Below, in pieces: positions 12,040 to 23,379 of a DNA stretch of 64,000 nt. Made by a program: the position numbers and the translations under genes. The stretch is from Polyodon spathula (taxonomy: Eukaryota; Chordata; Actinopteri; Acipenseriformes; Polyodontidae). The stretch lies in NCBI RefSeq assembly GCF_017654505.1, contig NC_054539.1:72086413-72150412 (forward strand), given 5' to 3'. The notes below the pieces were generated by a model. The model was given only the letters and a program-made list of their open reading frames with translations. It ran no database searches and was not told the origin of the DNA. Position 1 is the stretch's first letter; the number at the start of each line of letters is the position of its first letter.

Positions 12040-12200
12040 CCCTTTAAGGTACATAAAAACATGTTTTTGACAGTGACTCAAGTAGCATGAGAAAACTGAC
12101 AATTTGGATGATCAGATCCACCCTGACAGTAAATTTTAAACCCTGTTTTCATGGACCTCATTGCAAAAATATGAAAGTATGTCCCTTGTACCTTATAGGG
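12040..12200. mobile_element. piggyBac-type MITE
   Basis: A 161-bp segment bounded by inverted repeats CCCTTTAAGGTAC (12040-12052) and GTACCTTATAGGG (12188-12200), one mismatch in 13. TTAA lies directly outside on both sides (12036-12039, 12201-12204). TTAA target sites and CCC-starting ends are the signature of the piggyBac superfamily. There is no coding capacity, so this is a non-autonomous element that would have needed a transposase supplied elsewhere. Orientation cannot be assigned. Confidence 0.75.
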
Positions 12201-12204
12201 TTAA

Positions 12205-13849
12205 TGGGTTAAGCAGTGGCAGTATCTTTAGCCATCACTTGTAAGATCAATTGGATAGACCATTGTCCCATGTGAGCTGCAGTTCCAACACAGATATAGC
12301 TGATACACATCAGTATGTATCTCAGGCTCAGTCTCCTCAGCATTGTGTGACACACACACCTGACAGTAAACTTGTCTCTCGTATCAGTATGACATGGCAC
12401 ATAATTTACAGTAAATTCTGAAATTCCCTCTGAGTAATTTAACGAGCAATGAAATACCAGCAAGCAGCCTTTTTTTTATTTTTACATCCTTCTAAGGTTG
12501 TCAGTGTCATCTTGTGCATTCCATCATAGCTTTGATGTGGAGTGAGGCAGAGGTAATCTGAAACATGATGCCAGTGGTGTCACTCTAACAATAAGAGTCT
12601 TGAGCACATTTAAAAATACATGTCATGATTTCTTAAAAAATAACATTTTGTGAAAACCAGTGTCTACCAGTTTACAAAGTTATTTTAATTTGACTGAACA
12701 AGTTTTTTGTCCTTTCTGAAAAAGAAGTTGGGAAAACACATAATACAACATTGTGAAACACAAGAGGGTTGACGCTTAATTTTTCTTTGTAATTTTCCTT
12801 TGATTTTTTATTCTTTGTTATAGCTTCTCTTTATCGACATGCCCGTGTGTACTCTGCATTCTAATTTTTATTCTAATATATTTATATTATGAAGTATCTT
12901 TAACTAAAAAAGAATGCCTAACATGTAACCTTATGTAGTACACTAAGCACCTAGTAATATTTCCCATGCAGATCAGCTGTGCAAGCCTCATGACCCCTAT
13001 GAAATTGTCACCAAACCTTAGAATGAAATACCATTAAAGCTATACAGAAAACATTTTAATGAAGCTTTTATCATATTTGTAATGAAGTATGTACCTCAAG
13101 CAAATGCCTTTTTCCAAAGATGGATGGTGCTCATCCCTGAAATCTCCATGAAATCATCTTTACATGTTTTACTGAAAGGGTAAAGCTAGCATGAATGCTG
13201 AGGAGGCATGTCACTGTTAATATATCTAGCTCTGCGTGTATTATTACCAATATGTCAACAGATCTAACATGCAGTTTGATGCACTGTCAGTGCTGTCAGT
13301 TTGGTGGTTTTCCACCCAAATTTGGCTTGTTTTTGAAAGCAACTAGCAGGTAAATAAGGTTTTGGGTGGTTTGGTTATTTTTATCATGCAAGTTTTTTTT
13401 TTTATATTGCTTTTGATTATGAGGTCATCACCAACGCAGAACTTCAATCACCACAATGCCCTGTTTAGTATATCACATCCTCATTCAATCTTTCTTTGGG
13501 AGCTCTGCATCCAATACAATTATGAATCACACAAACACTGTTTTTTATTCATCACCAATTTAAGAACTGTATCAGTACAATGAGAATTGTTTTTACATTT
13601 ATTTTTAAAGATTATCCGTAGACAGTTCTGAACAATTTAATTTTACACTACATTCAGAATACATGTTTCAGGACCTACCACATTTGATCTCATCAGATAA
13701 AATAAATAAAATAAAACCAGCGGCTCAGGTACTATAAATTGTGAGAAAAGAAACAAGCAAAGCAGATAAATAAATAAATAAATAAATAGTTTATAACATT
13801 GCTGTGTTTTTTATTTTTAATAATTGTGTAGCACTTATTTATGCTTTTG

Positions 13850-13851
<2 letters not shown>
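12205..13851. other. Unassigned AT-rich sequence
   Basis: No gene recognised. A short (AAAT)n run is at about 13766-13788. Confidence 0.4.

Positions 13852-13922
<71 letters not shown>
13852..13922. repeat. (TA)n microsatellite
   Basis: Uninterrupted TA dinucleotide array of about 70 bp. Confidence 0.97.
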
Positions 13923-13925
<3 letters not shown>

Positions 13926-16311
13926 CTTAAATGTAAGTGTGGTTTTTGGCTAGTTTAAAAAACACAATTTGGCTACTTTTTGGTGGGGCATTGCAAAAAA
14001 AATAAATTGACCTCCCCAGCTAAGTCAGAGAAATGAGAAAAACATGGACACACATTCCAGCCATCCGGCACCGTATTCTTCTTCCACCAAATCATACCTT
14101 AACATACACTTTTTTCCCCTGCAAATTTACAATGGTACAAAGTGCCATACTAAGCCAGTTGCAAGGGCAGATGTTCATTCCAATACCTAGGCTTCTGCAC
14201 TGACCGATATACAAAGCAGCTTTAAACTTGTTTTTTTGGCCATAGTCTAGGGTGCACTTTTTTTGTCTTCTTCGTCAGCATTTTTACTCAAAAACATGTT
14301 AGTTTGTAATATAAGTTACTAATGTTCTCTTCATTGCATCTGACTGAATCAGACAATTGTGCAAGAAGCAGGAGATGTGTGTGTGACTTGACTCTGCATG
14401 CATTTGAAATTCACGCCTGTTATCGGAGACTCGATTCGCGTCCCATCAGGTGGCAGGTAGGAGATCGGATTGATTTATTGTTCCTAGTGCCTATTCAATG
14501 GCATGGCGCAGACAGACTATTTTGATTTCCACACGGAAAAGAAATCGCTTCATCTAACAGCGGTCAGGCGCTATATAAGCATTTCCATAACAAATGATTA
14601 AAGATTCTTAAGTTAACTTGTAAGTTAAGGTTCTGCCTATTGAACAAAGTACCAGAATGGCATTCCAACATGACTACACCACTGACTAGGATAGTCGTTA
14701 AAGCTTTTTGGATGGGGCTCTTTCTTTGTCTTGGCTCAAACAAAAAGTCATCTTGGGGTAGATGAAGAATTTAGTTTTAACCCTGCTACCGGTGATGTAT
14801 TAACATACAGTGCAGTCCTGCAGAATAGCTTGAGTTAGTGGCACGTTTTCCTGATCCAGACCAAAGTAAGCCATATTACTGTAGCCCTTAAGTTATCAGT
14901 TGAGAGCTGTAGCTTACAATTGAATAAAGAGACAACCTCCTTGCAAACAATGCGCCTCTACCATTTCTATCTCACAGCTAAGATCATGTGCCAGGAGTTA
15001 CCATGAAAAACAATGAAAACATTACCCCAACAATCCCATAAATGAAAGCAAGAAAACTAAACTGAAGCCTTACAGCTCCTAAGAAGATAGGGGCGTGGTT
15101 TCACTAAGTTGATAAACACACAACAAACCTAAATGAATTGTGACGGGGTCAGTACAGAATGACGTTTAAAATCACAAAGAACCCATTTTGTTCAAATGAA
15201 ATTCGTTGATGTAATCTAAGGAGACTGTCTGGTAGAACACAAAACAACGACCATATGTGGATGTGATGTGGTTTCCAAGTGTTTCTTTGCATCTCAGCGC
15301 TTAATAAAGGTTCTCAACTTGAGTTCTTCATAATAACTGCTATTGCTGTATGGCAACCCTACAGCACTCAAAATACTCTGAAGATAATATTAATTATAGC
15401 CTGTTGTTTTCTGGACAGTTTGGTGCAAATACAAAAAAAGATACTAGCTGTGTTTTTTCTCCTGTAGTTTCTTGGCAGTTAACTATACTGTGTACCATAT
15501 GGTTTCAAGTGGGCTGTCAGAAAACAGAAATCGTATTACTTTTACAAATCAATGACAAGGAGCTTTAAGAATTTATTTGCAAGCAACATATTTCTAATCA
15601 CATCAAATGAAATGTGGAAATTACACCCATCCAGATGATATCTTGTTCATTAGCTTTATAAGAAACAAAAGTCTGATTTTTCCTATCCTGTATGTGGAAC
15701 AGTGCTTTACATGTTGACTCTGTAAAACCTCACAGTTCTAAATATATAACGTCATATATAAATAATAAATAATATATACAATGAAATGCAAATTACATGA
15801 TGAAGTTAGTAAATACTTAAAGACGCAGTGCCCTGCATAGTCTCTTTTTTTTAAATATTTCACATATATCTAATAAACCCATTGTGAAAAATATCACGTC
15901 GATTGGAATTTGTAACTTCACACTGATTGCATCTGTGTATTTGTATTCTTTTAACAAGACCCCTTTAATAATGTTATAATATGTTGCTAAGTCTTGCAAC
16001 TAATACAGAACAGGGTTGGATGAATCCCGTCCTGGAGGGCCATTCTACTAAAGGGTTGACATGAACTTAATTATAACTTTATACATGTAGTACTGTGGGA
16101 TTTTGCAGTGTAATCACGCAAGCATTGCCCTACATACATGAATATGAGGATTGCATTTATTTTAGGGCTGTCAAATGATTAAAAAAATGTATCCTGATTA
16201 ATAATACAATTATAAAATATTACTCTTAGTTAATCTTGGTTTGAATCGCATATTTAATTGATACAATTACTGCATCCATCTCATTCAAGTTTGTTTTATT
16301 ACTATTCCATT
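13923..16311. other. Unassigned sequence
   Basis: No supported gene. A locally GC-richer block at 14330-14580 contains GGCGCTATATAAGC near its end. At about 16030 the phrase GTCCTGGAGGGCC, which I associate with widespread fish repeats, suggests an old element fragment. Confidence 0.35.
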
Positions 16312-16312
16312 A

Positions 16313-16383
<71 letters not shown>
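16312..16383. repeat. (TTA)n microsatellite
   Basis: About 72 bp of TTA with one interruption near 16342, directly before an L2 fragment. Confidence 0.95.
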
Positions 16384-16385
<2 letters not shown>

Positions 16386-16388
16386 GTT

Positions 16389-16539
16389 CTTCTTACATGT
16401 TCTTGGACCCTCTTATCTTCAAGATCTGCTGATCCCATGTGTCTCTGGTCGTTCCCTGAGATCACAAAATGTTAATCGCCTGACAGTCCCTAAAATGAAT
16501 TTGAACTCTGTGGGAGCCAGGGCATTTAGTTATAATTAG
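16389..16539 (+). mobile_element. L2-type LINE C-terminal fragment
   Basis: The plus strand reads YLQDLLIPCVSGRSLRSQNV then RLTVPKMNLNSVGARAFSYN, which matches the pattern of the L2 reverse-transcriptase tail (YLSDLL.PY.P.RSLRS, V.VP..R....GARAFS..AP). The conserved WN.LP block that should follow is missing, because the open frame ends at 16539. It is a short relic next to a TTA array. Confidence 0.65.
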
Positions 16540-16943
16540 GCTTGCTACTATTAGATTTTTTTTATTTATTTATTTTTTGCAACATTGACGATTACTATCA
16601 ATATTTATTTTAGAAAGAATTTACCTTTTTTTTAAATCTTTATTTTTCAATTCAGGCAGAGAATGGGTGAAAATGATTTTTATGCTTTAAAAAAAAACGT
16701 CCATAGGAAATGGCAGCATATAAAAGTGTACTACATAAAAATATAGCATACATTTACGAGTAAAAATAATATGCACAGAACAAAGCATTACATAGTTGTA
16801 TAGAACTAACTTGCACTCTGAGTCTAAGCTATGCCCCTCCTGCTTCAGGTTAGCTGGACTCACTGGAACGCAAGGCAAACGGGCCTGGTTCGACCTGGTT
16901 CGCTCCATTTTCAAATCAAACTAGTAACTGTAGCTGGATTTTA
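16540..16943. other. Unassigned sequence
   Basis: T-rich start, then unique-looking sequence up to the Tc1 end. Nothing recognised. Confidence 0.4.
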
Positions 16944-16945
16944 TA

Positions 16946-17897
16946 CAGTGCCTATAGAAAGTCTACACACCCTTGAACTTTTTTCACATTTTGTTGTGTC
17001 AGTGCCTCAGAGTTTCACGTATTTAAATAATATTAAAATTTTGCCCACTTATCTACACACCATACTCCATGCTGTTAAGGGGAAAAAAGTTCTTATTGAG
17101 AAATGATATATTAAAAATACAAAACTGAAAGATCATAATTGGATTATTCTCCACCCCTCTGAGTTAATACTTGGTGCAAGCACCTTTGGTAGCAATTACA
17201 GCTGTCAGTCTGTTGGGATAGGTCTCTACCAACTTTGCACACCTAGATTTGGCAATATTTGACCATTCGTCTTTATAAAACTGTTCAAGCTCTGTCAAGT
17301 TCCTTGGGGAGCGCTGATGGACAGCAATCTTCAAGTTATGCCACAAATTTTTGATTGGATTTAGGTCAGGGCTCTGGCTGGAACACTCAAGGATATGTAC
17401 CTTTTTGTTCCTTAGCCACTCCAGTGTAGCTTTGGCTGTGTGCTTTGGGTTATTGTCATGCTGAAAGGTAAACGTCCGTCCCAATTTCAGCTTTCTTGCA
17501 GGGAGCAGCATGTTTTCCTCCAGGATTTTTCTATACTTTGTTCTATTCATTTTCCCTTCTAACCTGACAAGTGCCCCAGTCCCTGCCGATGAGAAACATC
17601 CTCATAATATGATGCTGCCGCCACCATGCTTCACAGTAGGGATGCTGTTCTTTGGGTGATGCGTTGTGTTGGGTTTGTGCCAAACATAACACTTTGGATT
17701 TAGGCCAAAAAGTTCCATCAGACCGTAAAACTTTTTGCCACATGGCTACAGAATCTCCTGAGTGTTTTTTTTGCATACTTTAAACAGGATTAAAGTGGGC
17801 TTTCTTGAGTAATGGCTTCCTTCTTGCCACCCTACCATACTGTCACACGCATATTTTGACCAGTCTTGGCCATAAAAGCCTGTAGCTCTTGTAAAGT
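16946..17897 (-). mobile_element. Tc1-like DNA transposon remnant (copy 1)
   Basis: The left end carries a Tc1-type terminal sequence starting CAGTGCCTATAGAAAGTC at 16946, with TA at 16944-16945 as expected for TA-target insertion. The transposase runs on the minus strand. The 5' end of the element is lost: the sequence passes into an L2 3' end near 17900. Relative to copy 2 (60.2 kb), about 10 bp are missing near 17727 (between GTTCCAT and CAGACCG), shifting the transposase frame. Insertion and decay make it inactive. Confidence 0.85.
17164..17776 (-). pseudogene. Tc1-like transposase, broken
   Basis: Two minus-strand open pieces (17543-17776 and 17164-17550) make up the catalytic part of a Tc1/mariner transposase, which would cut and paste the element at TA sites. 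The first catalytic Asp lies in RSD of the upstream piece, before the frameshift. In the downstream piece the second Asp is in [11 protein letters not shown] (residue 32). The third acidic position, expected as Glu in DLNPIENLW, is Lys (DLNPIKNLW, residue 67), exactly 34 residues after the second Asp. The fold signature is therefore clear, but the catalytic triad is incomplete. The N-terminal DNA-binding domain is absent. The C-terminus (VETYPNRLTAVIATKGACTKY) is present and close to the usual Tc1 end. Confidence 0.88.
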
Positions 17898-17902
17898 TGC
17901 CC

Positions 17903-17938
17903 ATGGATTGCTTGCATGAAGAGCGCTATATTAGTGAA

Positions 17939-17989
<51 letters not shown>

Positions 17990-17990
17990 T
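17903..17990 (+). mobile_element. L2-type LINE 3' end with TTA tail
   Basis: TGCATGAAGAGCGCTATATT followed by AGTGAAA and a (TTA)n run (17939-17990) matches the typical L2 LINE 3' end, where GCGCTATATAAA leads into ATT or TTA repeats. The microsatellite may have grown from this tail. Confidence 0.6.
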
Positions 17991-19397
17991 TCCAAAAAAC
18001 AACCCAGCATAAAAAAAAAAACCCTGTTGTCCTATTTCTGGATAATTTTGCCCCCTCTTTATAGTTTTATATTGGTTTACATAGAATTATACGTGTGTCC
18101 TCTCAACCTGACCTTATAGAGACGTAACACCTCAGTGGGAGTTTCCTGAAAAAAGCACAATCTTAAACCAACAAACAGTCCAATCACAACAAATGACAAA
18201 ATGTGGTGTACAGTATAAAGATGTGAACTTGTTACTTGATTAAATTACACGTTTCCACCTTTTGGATAAGCTTTTGCTGTTGGGGCTTAGTCAACTGTTT
18301 AAATTAAATGCAGCTTGCTAGCTTATACAAGTGAGGAAAACGTTATTAGTATGACAGAGTAGCTGTACTGTACTGGTGCCATCATAGCAGCATTATAGAG
18401 TTAACAATTATGCATTTGAAACTACAGGTCTTGCCTGTATCATATTGTATCAATTCAAACTATCACTGTTTGGCTCTGATAGACAACTAGCTTCCCCCAA
18501 GCTTAAAACTGATTAATAGCAACAGGGATCTAGGTGTAATAATCAAATGTCATTGTGGTTGCCCTACTGATGAATAAGAAACACACATATGTATTACCTC
18601 TTTATTTTGGGGTAAGGACAAATCTTTTTTATCAGTTTATCAAAAGGTTATTATATTGTATCCATTAAAATCACTATCATAAATAAAATGTTAGTTCATT
18701 CTTAATATTAATAAACCAATAATAAAATATGCCAACGCAATAATAAAGCATGAGAGGCACAAAGAGAGATGCTATAAATAACAAATCATATGCAAACATG
18801 GTAATACACCCCAAAACTTTTTATAACTAAAAATCTTCAATTATCTATACATTTCATTATTGATTAACCTTGATGGTAAAACTAAATACGGATCTTACAG
18901 TACATTAAAACGCTTTACATAACCACTGCTTTATTTCCAATACCAGCCAACAGCATTTCCTTTTTTGCTGCTCACTTTGTAGCAAACTGCACAATCGAAT
19001 TGCCTCAGCATAGAAACCTGCCACCTACTTCACCAATGCCAGTACATAAACTTTTTTTTTCTATCTTTAACTGAAATGAAAGGTTACCAATACTACAAAC
19101 ACTTTTGTGATTTAAGGGGTCTCTACAAGACCATACTGACCAGCTAATTAGACGTCGTTCACACTTCTGTGCTGGCCCCGGGCCGTCGCATATTTAGGTC
19201 TGCAACCCCATTCATATTTGCGGTTTAAGGCGCCTTCACATATGTGACTGAAAACTCATAAAAAGTGGCAAATTGCTTCTTTTTTACAGCATGCACTCAG
19301 AATGGAAGAACTACCAAGATATACAATAATTTTTCATTTGTAGCAGATGTTTCATATTCTTTTTTTTTCTCAGTGTCGCACAGTAGCAATTTTATGG
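17991..19397. other. Unassigned AT-rich sequence
   Basis: No gene or repeat recognised. The GC-richer, CpG-containing stretch at 19150-19230 may be an old element end, but I found no matching partner. Confidence 0.35.
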
Positions 19398-19784
19398 TAT
19401 GAATTAGCTAATAGATAAGTGGTGAGGCTGACCATAGGGGAGCTATGGACACGGCGACAGGAAATCTACCGTCCCCCGTTAAACAAAGCCAAAAAGCAGG
19501 TGGAGGCTGGGGAGGAGGAGACAAACTCTGCTGCACAGAAGGGACGTAGTGGATTGAGAAAAAATATAAGTTCTGTCATTGCCGATTATTGGACACATTG
19601 CTTATCGAAGGACGAATAATAAACCAGCTGTTCGATTGACGAATTAGTCTGGTATTGGAAGTGCCTAACATGTGTTTGATATTTAAGTGATTTAAACTAA
19701 GGCTAAAGTGAGTTCCCAGCCAGAACCATCGCTTTGCTCAATTGACCTTTCCATTCCTTTATATCAGATTAAATCCAGCTGGCA

Positions 19785-19856
<72 letters not shown>
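19398..19856 (+). repeat. TA-tailed dispersed repeat (family X, copy 1)
   Basis: About 390 bp of unique sequence followed by a TA array (19787-19856), closely matched by 22886-23344. Both copies begin at TATGAATTAGCT and both run into TA arrays after CAGCTGGCATCTA. Differences are scattered point changes, suggesting two moderately recent insertions of one family. No terminal inverted repeats, coding region or LTR ends are visible, so the class is unknown. The 66-codon open frame (19419-19619) is disrupted in copy 2 and is not a gene. Confidence 0.8.
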
Positions 19857-19858
<2 letters not shown>

Positions 19859-20631
19859 GTAAAGGCAGGCATCAAAACGGTGGCCTAAATCTAGGTCAGC
19901 CCTTTTTTTGTTTTGGAGCGTTCACATATCAGAAAAATCACTAGTCTCTAAATTCCTTTTTGCAACCATCCAGCTTATCTTAACACTTGCTGGAAAGTGA
20001 AAACCAAGTGCACCTGATTCTCCTTGCATTGCACATTTGATGTTATTTTATTTCAGAACAGGGTTTATGTTACCTTGGGAATCAGGTGATTTTCTGATAA
20101 TGCCACTCAGATAAAGGACATCAGGATAGGCTTGTTTCATAATCTAAGATGTGTTGCGCAAGTCCACAGAGGACAAGGAGTCTGAAGTAGCAATTTCCTA
20201 TTGCCTTTCATTTTTAACATTTCTAATATCCAAAGCCCCAATTTGACAGCAAAGCTGTTTACTTCGTCCCTATTGTCACACTGTCATCAACTGTTTAAAA
20301 TGTGACACGACTGTAGCTCGATGCTATAAGAAATTTCACTTTGTAGAGGAAGATGATGTTCTGAATAAAAGCTGTCAACCTGTTACTGTATAATTATGTA
20401 GGAGCCTTATCATGCAGCATAATGGTACATTTGCAACTTGACATTAAAATAGTGTCATAGAAGGTGGTGAGCCCCTCCACTTTTGCACAAAGGGCCAGAG
20501 CAACTATACTTTTATGCCCAGTTTGCTAATCGTGCACTGGCTTGTTATTATTATACATCTATACATTTAGACTGAACTGGGACCTAAGGCAAATGCAGGG
20601 AAACTGTTCTGTCACCTATACCCTTTGTGAC
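19857..20631. other. Unassigned sequence
   Basis: No gene or repeat recognised. Confidence 0.4.
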
Positions 20632-20635
20632 AAAG

Positions 20636-21157
20636 TGGGGTAGTTTTGCTACTTCTGGGACTTTCCACACAATGTTGTAGGGGAGAAATACTCAGAGAAC
20701 AGAAGGTTCTGTTCAACAGGGAAATACCTGTAACAGTGTAATTGTGGAGGTCACATGCAAAACAGGTTGTTACACAAAGGAGGTTTTCATACAAGCATAA
20801 GTCAATAATCCTTTCTTCATCATCAGCCAGAAACCACTTCATTCACAATTCACCAAATCACAATACTCACAGGTCTCACTCCTCAAACTCCCCAACCACA
20901 ATGAGGCTAGAGACTGCCTTATATGTTCACACAGATAACAAGCTGCTGGTGCTAAGTATTATCCCCTGATGGTTGAGAAGCACCTGCCCTGCAGCCCATT
21001 GAATCTTGGGAAATGTAGTTTTATGAATGCCCCCCCATTCAAACCATGTGGACTACATTTCCTTGTTAGCCATAACCACATACATTTTTTCATAAAGGTT
21101 AGAGGCTTTGTAGAATTTGCATTCTGACATAACGCCTATCCAGAACTTTACTCCACA
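20636..21157 (-). mobile_element. Probable solo LTR (minus strand)
   Basis: On the minus strand this 522-bp block would start TGTGGAGTAAAG and end CCCCACTTTGTCACA, close to the CCCACTTTGCCACA end of the solo LTR at 39541-40246. CCTT lies outside both ends (20632-20635, 21158-21161), a candidate 4-bp target duplication. A TATA-like CATATAAGG lies on the minus strand at about 20918-20926. Upstream of it in LTR orientation are two inverted copies of an ACTACATTTCC word (21009-21019 and 21052-21062). The exact 5' boundary rests on the short duplication and is uncertain. No internal region is present. Confidence 0.5.
21009..21062. promoter_or_regulatory. Inverted pair of ACTACATTTCC motifs (ZNF143/STAF-like)
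   Basis: GGAAATGTAGT (21009-21019) and ACTACATTTCC (21052-21062) are exact reverse complements. Read on the minus strand the first extends to ACTACATTTCCCAAGATTC, similar to the ACTACAATTCCCAG core recognised by ZNF143/STAF in vertebrate promoters. If the block is an LTR they lie upstream of its TATA-like box. Binding is inference only. Confidence 0.35.
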
Positions 21158-21161
21158 CCTT

Positions 21162-22885
21162 AAATTATCCAGTCTGGTACCAGGATGCCCAGTTGTTGTT
21201 TTAAGAACGGGGACCGCAATTTTCCACATGCCAACCTCTATCTAATATTAGAAAGTAGACATTTCAACAGTTCAACCATATTTTGATGGTAAAATAAAAT
21301 AAGAGGCAATATTACTGAGCATCAGAGCAACCCTGCTTGATGGTGAAGCATATGCTTTCAGTTTAAAACCCAGAGTACACTTGTCATTTTCCTTTATTTA
21401 GTTTTATTGGAGGTCTCTTACACAAGTATGTATACAGTAGCTCAGGCACAAACTCTGATTTGATTCTGTCTTGGGAGAGAATCCCAAAAACCCCAATGCA
21501 GCCATAGTACAGATAATGTGGAGATTTTATTTTTAAAAAAAGGACACCATATTGTGAAGCACATTTTAAAGCAAATAACTGCTGTGCTTTTATAAAATAA
21601 TGTACTTTTTATCATATGTTGGGTGCAACATTGACAAGCATATGGCAGCAGAACAGTTCCAATTAGCTGCTTGCATCAATCAAGCCTTTTACTAGCTAGT
21701 ACTGTAGCTACAGTAATGTCGCTGTCACTTTGACAGATATGAGAAGTTCAGGGAGAATTTCTTTCATTACAGTAGTAAATCTATCAGTATGCCTCCTTTA
21801 CTTTGTTAATTGACAACATTTATTTCAAAATGCCAGATTCTTTCCCTAACAGGAGAGTTGACTTTAGGTTGTAAAAAAGCATTTAGCGTCACAAAAGATG
21901 AAGTGAAGTAATTCAGCTAAAACACATAGGCATTGAGTTGTGGCATCTCATAAAATACTTATTAAGCTGTCAGAATTTTTCTATCAAATAATTATGATTA
22001 GCTTTGTAATTTATCAGTATTAATAAGAGTGGGTAGCTTCATTAATATCTGTATCAAAAGTGTTTAAAAATTTCTAAATAAATTCCATCACACTTCATTG
22101 ATTAAAATTACAGTATCTGCTTCTGGGACATTTGCTAAAATTCTGAGGAGCATTTCAAAATGGCATTGGTACAATACCAGAGCCTCGACTATCTTGGACT
22201 TTTTGACCAATATATCTGTATGCATTCTTTTTCATAAAAAAAGATAGTTTATTAAATTAAAAGCATCATTATTTGACTATTTTTCCTTTTAAACAAAATG
22301 ATTCTGCAGCATCACCTGCAACATTCGAAACACAAGGCTTGTTATGGGTTTGTTTTTTCTTTTTTAATAGTTTTGGTCTTTCTGCGAGATCAGGCTTCAC
22401 AATGTATCTCGGCTGAAAAAGCACAGTAGTATAGGCAACACCAAAAACTTTAAACCTTTTTTTTCTGTGGCAGAAAGGGGACGTTGGAATAAGAGAACTC
22501 ATAAAATTAGGTACTTTTGCAGTATTACATTACTATCTCTTCATAAGACACTTTTCAGTAAGAGCTAACTTATGTTACGTAGCACCACGGCAGAGCACTC
22601 TCTCTGTTGAATGCGGCCCTGATGTGGGTGAGGAGTCTGACTAAGACAGCCACAGAGATTTGCCAGCTGCAGAGCAGACATTTTCAAATCAAAGCCATCC
22701 AGTGTGCAGGGCGTGGCCAAGTTTTGTGAATGTGTCTTCTTGGTAAATTCTGCTTTGGTGAGAGGAAGTGATGTAGAACAGATAACTCATAAAATAGATT
22801 ATAGGTTACTTATTAAAGCAGTCCGACAACTCTACACAGTGGACTAGATTTATACTACATTCTCTGGACTCAAGGTACTCCTGCC
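21162..22885. other. Unassigned sequence
   Basis: No coding region found. The stretch 21640-22100 is free of recognisable repeats and is unusually simple to read as unique DNA. It could hold conserved non-coding sequence, but that cannot be judged from one genome. Confidence 0.3.
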
Positions 22886-23272
22886 TATGAATTAGCTAGC
22901 CGATAAGTGGTGAGGCTGACCATAGGGGAGCTATGGACAGGGGGGCAGGAAATCTACCCTCCCCCGTTAAACAAAGCCAAAAAGCAGGTGGAGGCTGGGG
23001 AGGAGGAGACGAACTCTGCTGCACAGAAGAGACGTATTGGATTGAGATAAAATCTAAGCTCTGTCATTGCTGATTATTGGACACATTGTTTATCGAAGGA
23101 AGAATAAGAAACCAGCTTTTCGATTGATGATTTAGTCTGGTATTGGAAGCGCCTAACATGTGCTTGATATTTAAGTGATTTAAACTAAGGCTAAAGTGAG
23201 TTCCCAGCCAGAACCATCGCTTTGCTCAATTGACCTTTCCATTCCTTTATATCAGATTAAATCCAGCTGGCA

Positions 23273-23344
<72 letters not shown>
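22886..23344 (+). repeat. TA-tailed dispersed repeat (family X, copy 2)
   Basis: Second copy of the repeat at 19398-19856, ending in a TA array (23275-23344). Unlike copy 1, the TA array is followed by an inverted copy of the last 38 bp of the unit (23341-23379). Confidence 0.8.
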
Positions 23345-23346
<2 letters not shown>

Positions 23347-23379
23347 TGCCAGCTGGGATTTAATCTGATATAAAGGAAT
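23241..23379. repeat. Long inverted repeat around a TA array
   Basis: The arm at 23241-23278 (starting ATTCCTTTATATCAGATTAA) is the reverse complement of 23341-23379 except for one extra base. The roughly 62-bp spacer is pure TA, itself self-complementary, so the whole 139 bp can form one hairpin or cruciform. Confidence 0.92.

Noticed and set aside
19150..19960. Possible MITE ends (CGTTCACA words near 19157 and 19920) around repeat X copy 1
   Set aside because: The words are in the same orientation and do not form inverted ends; no target duplication.
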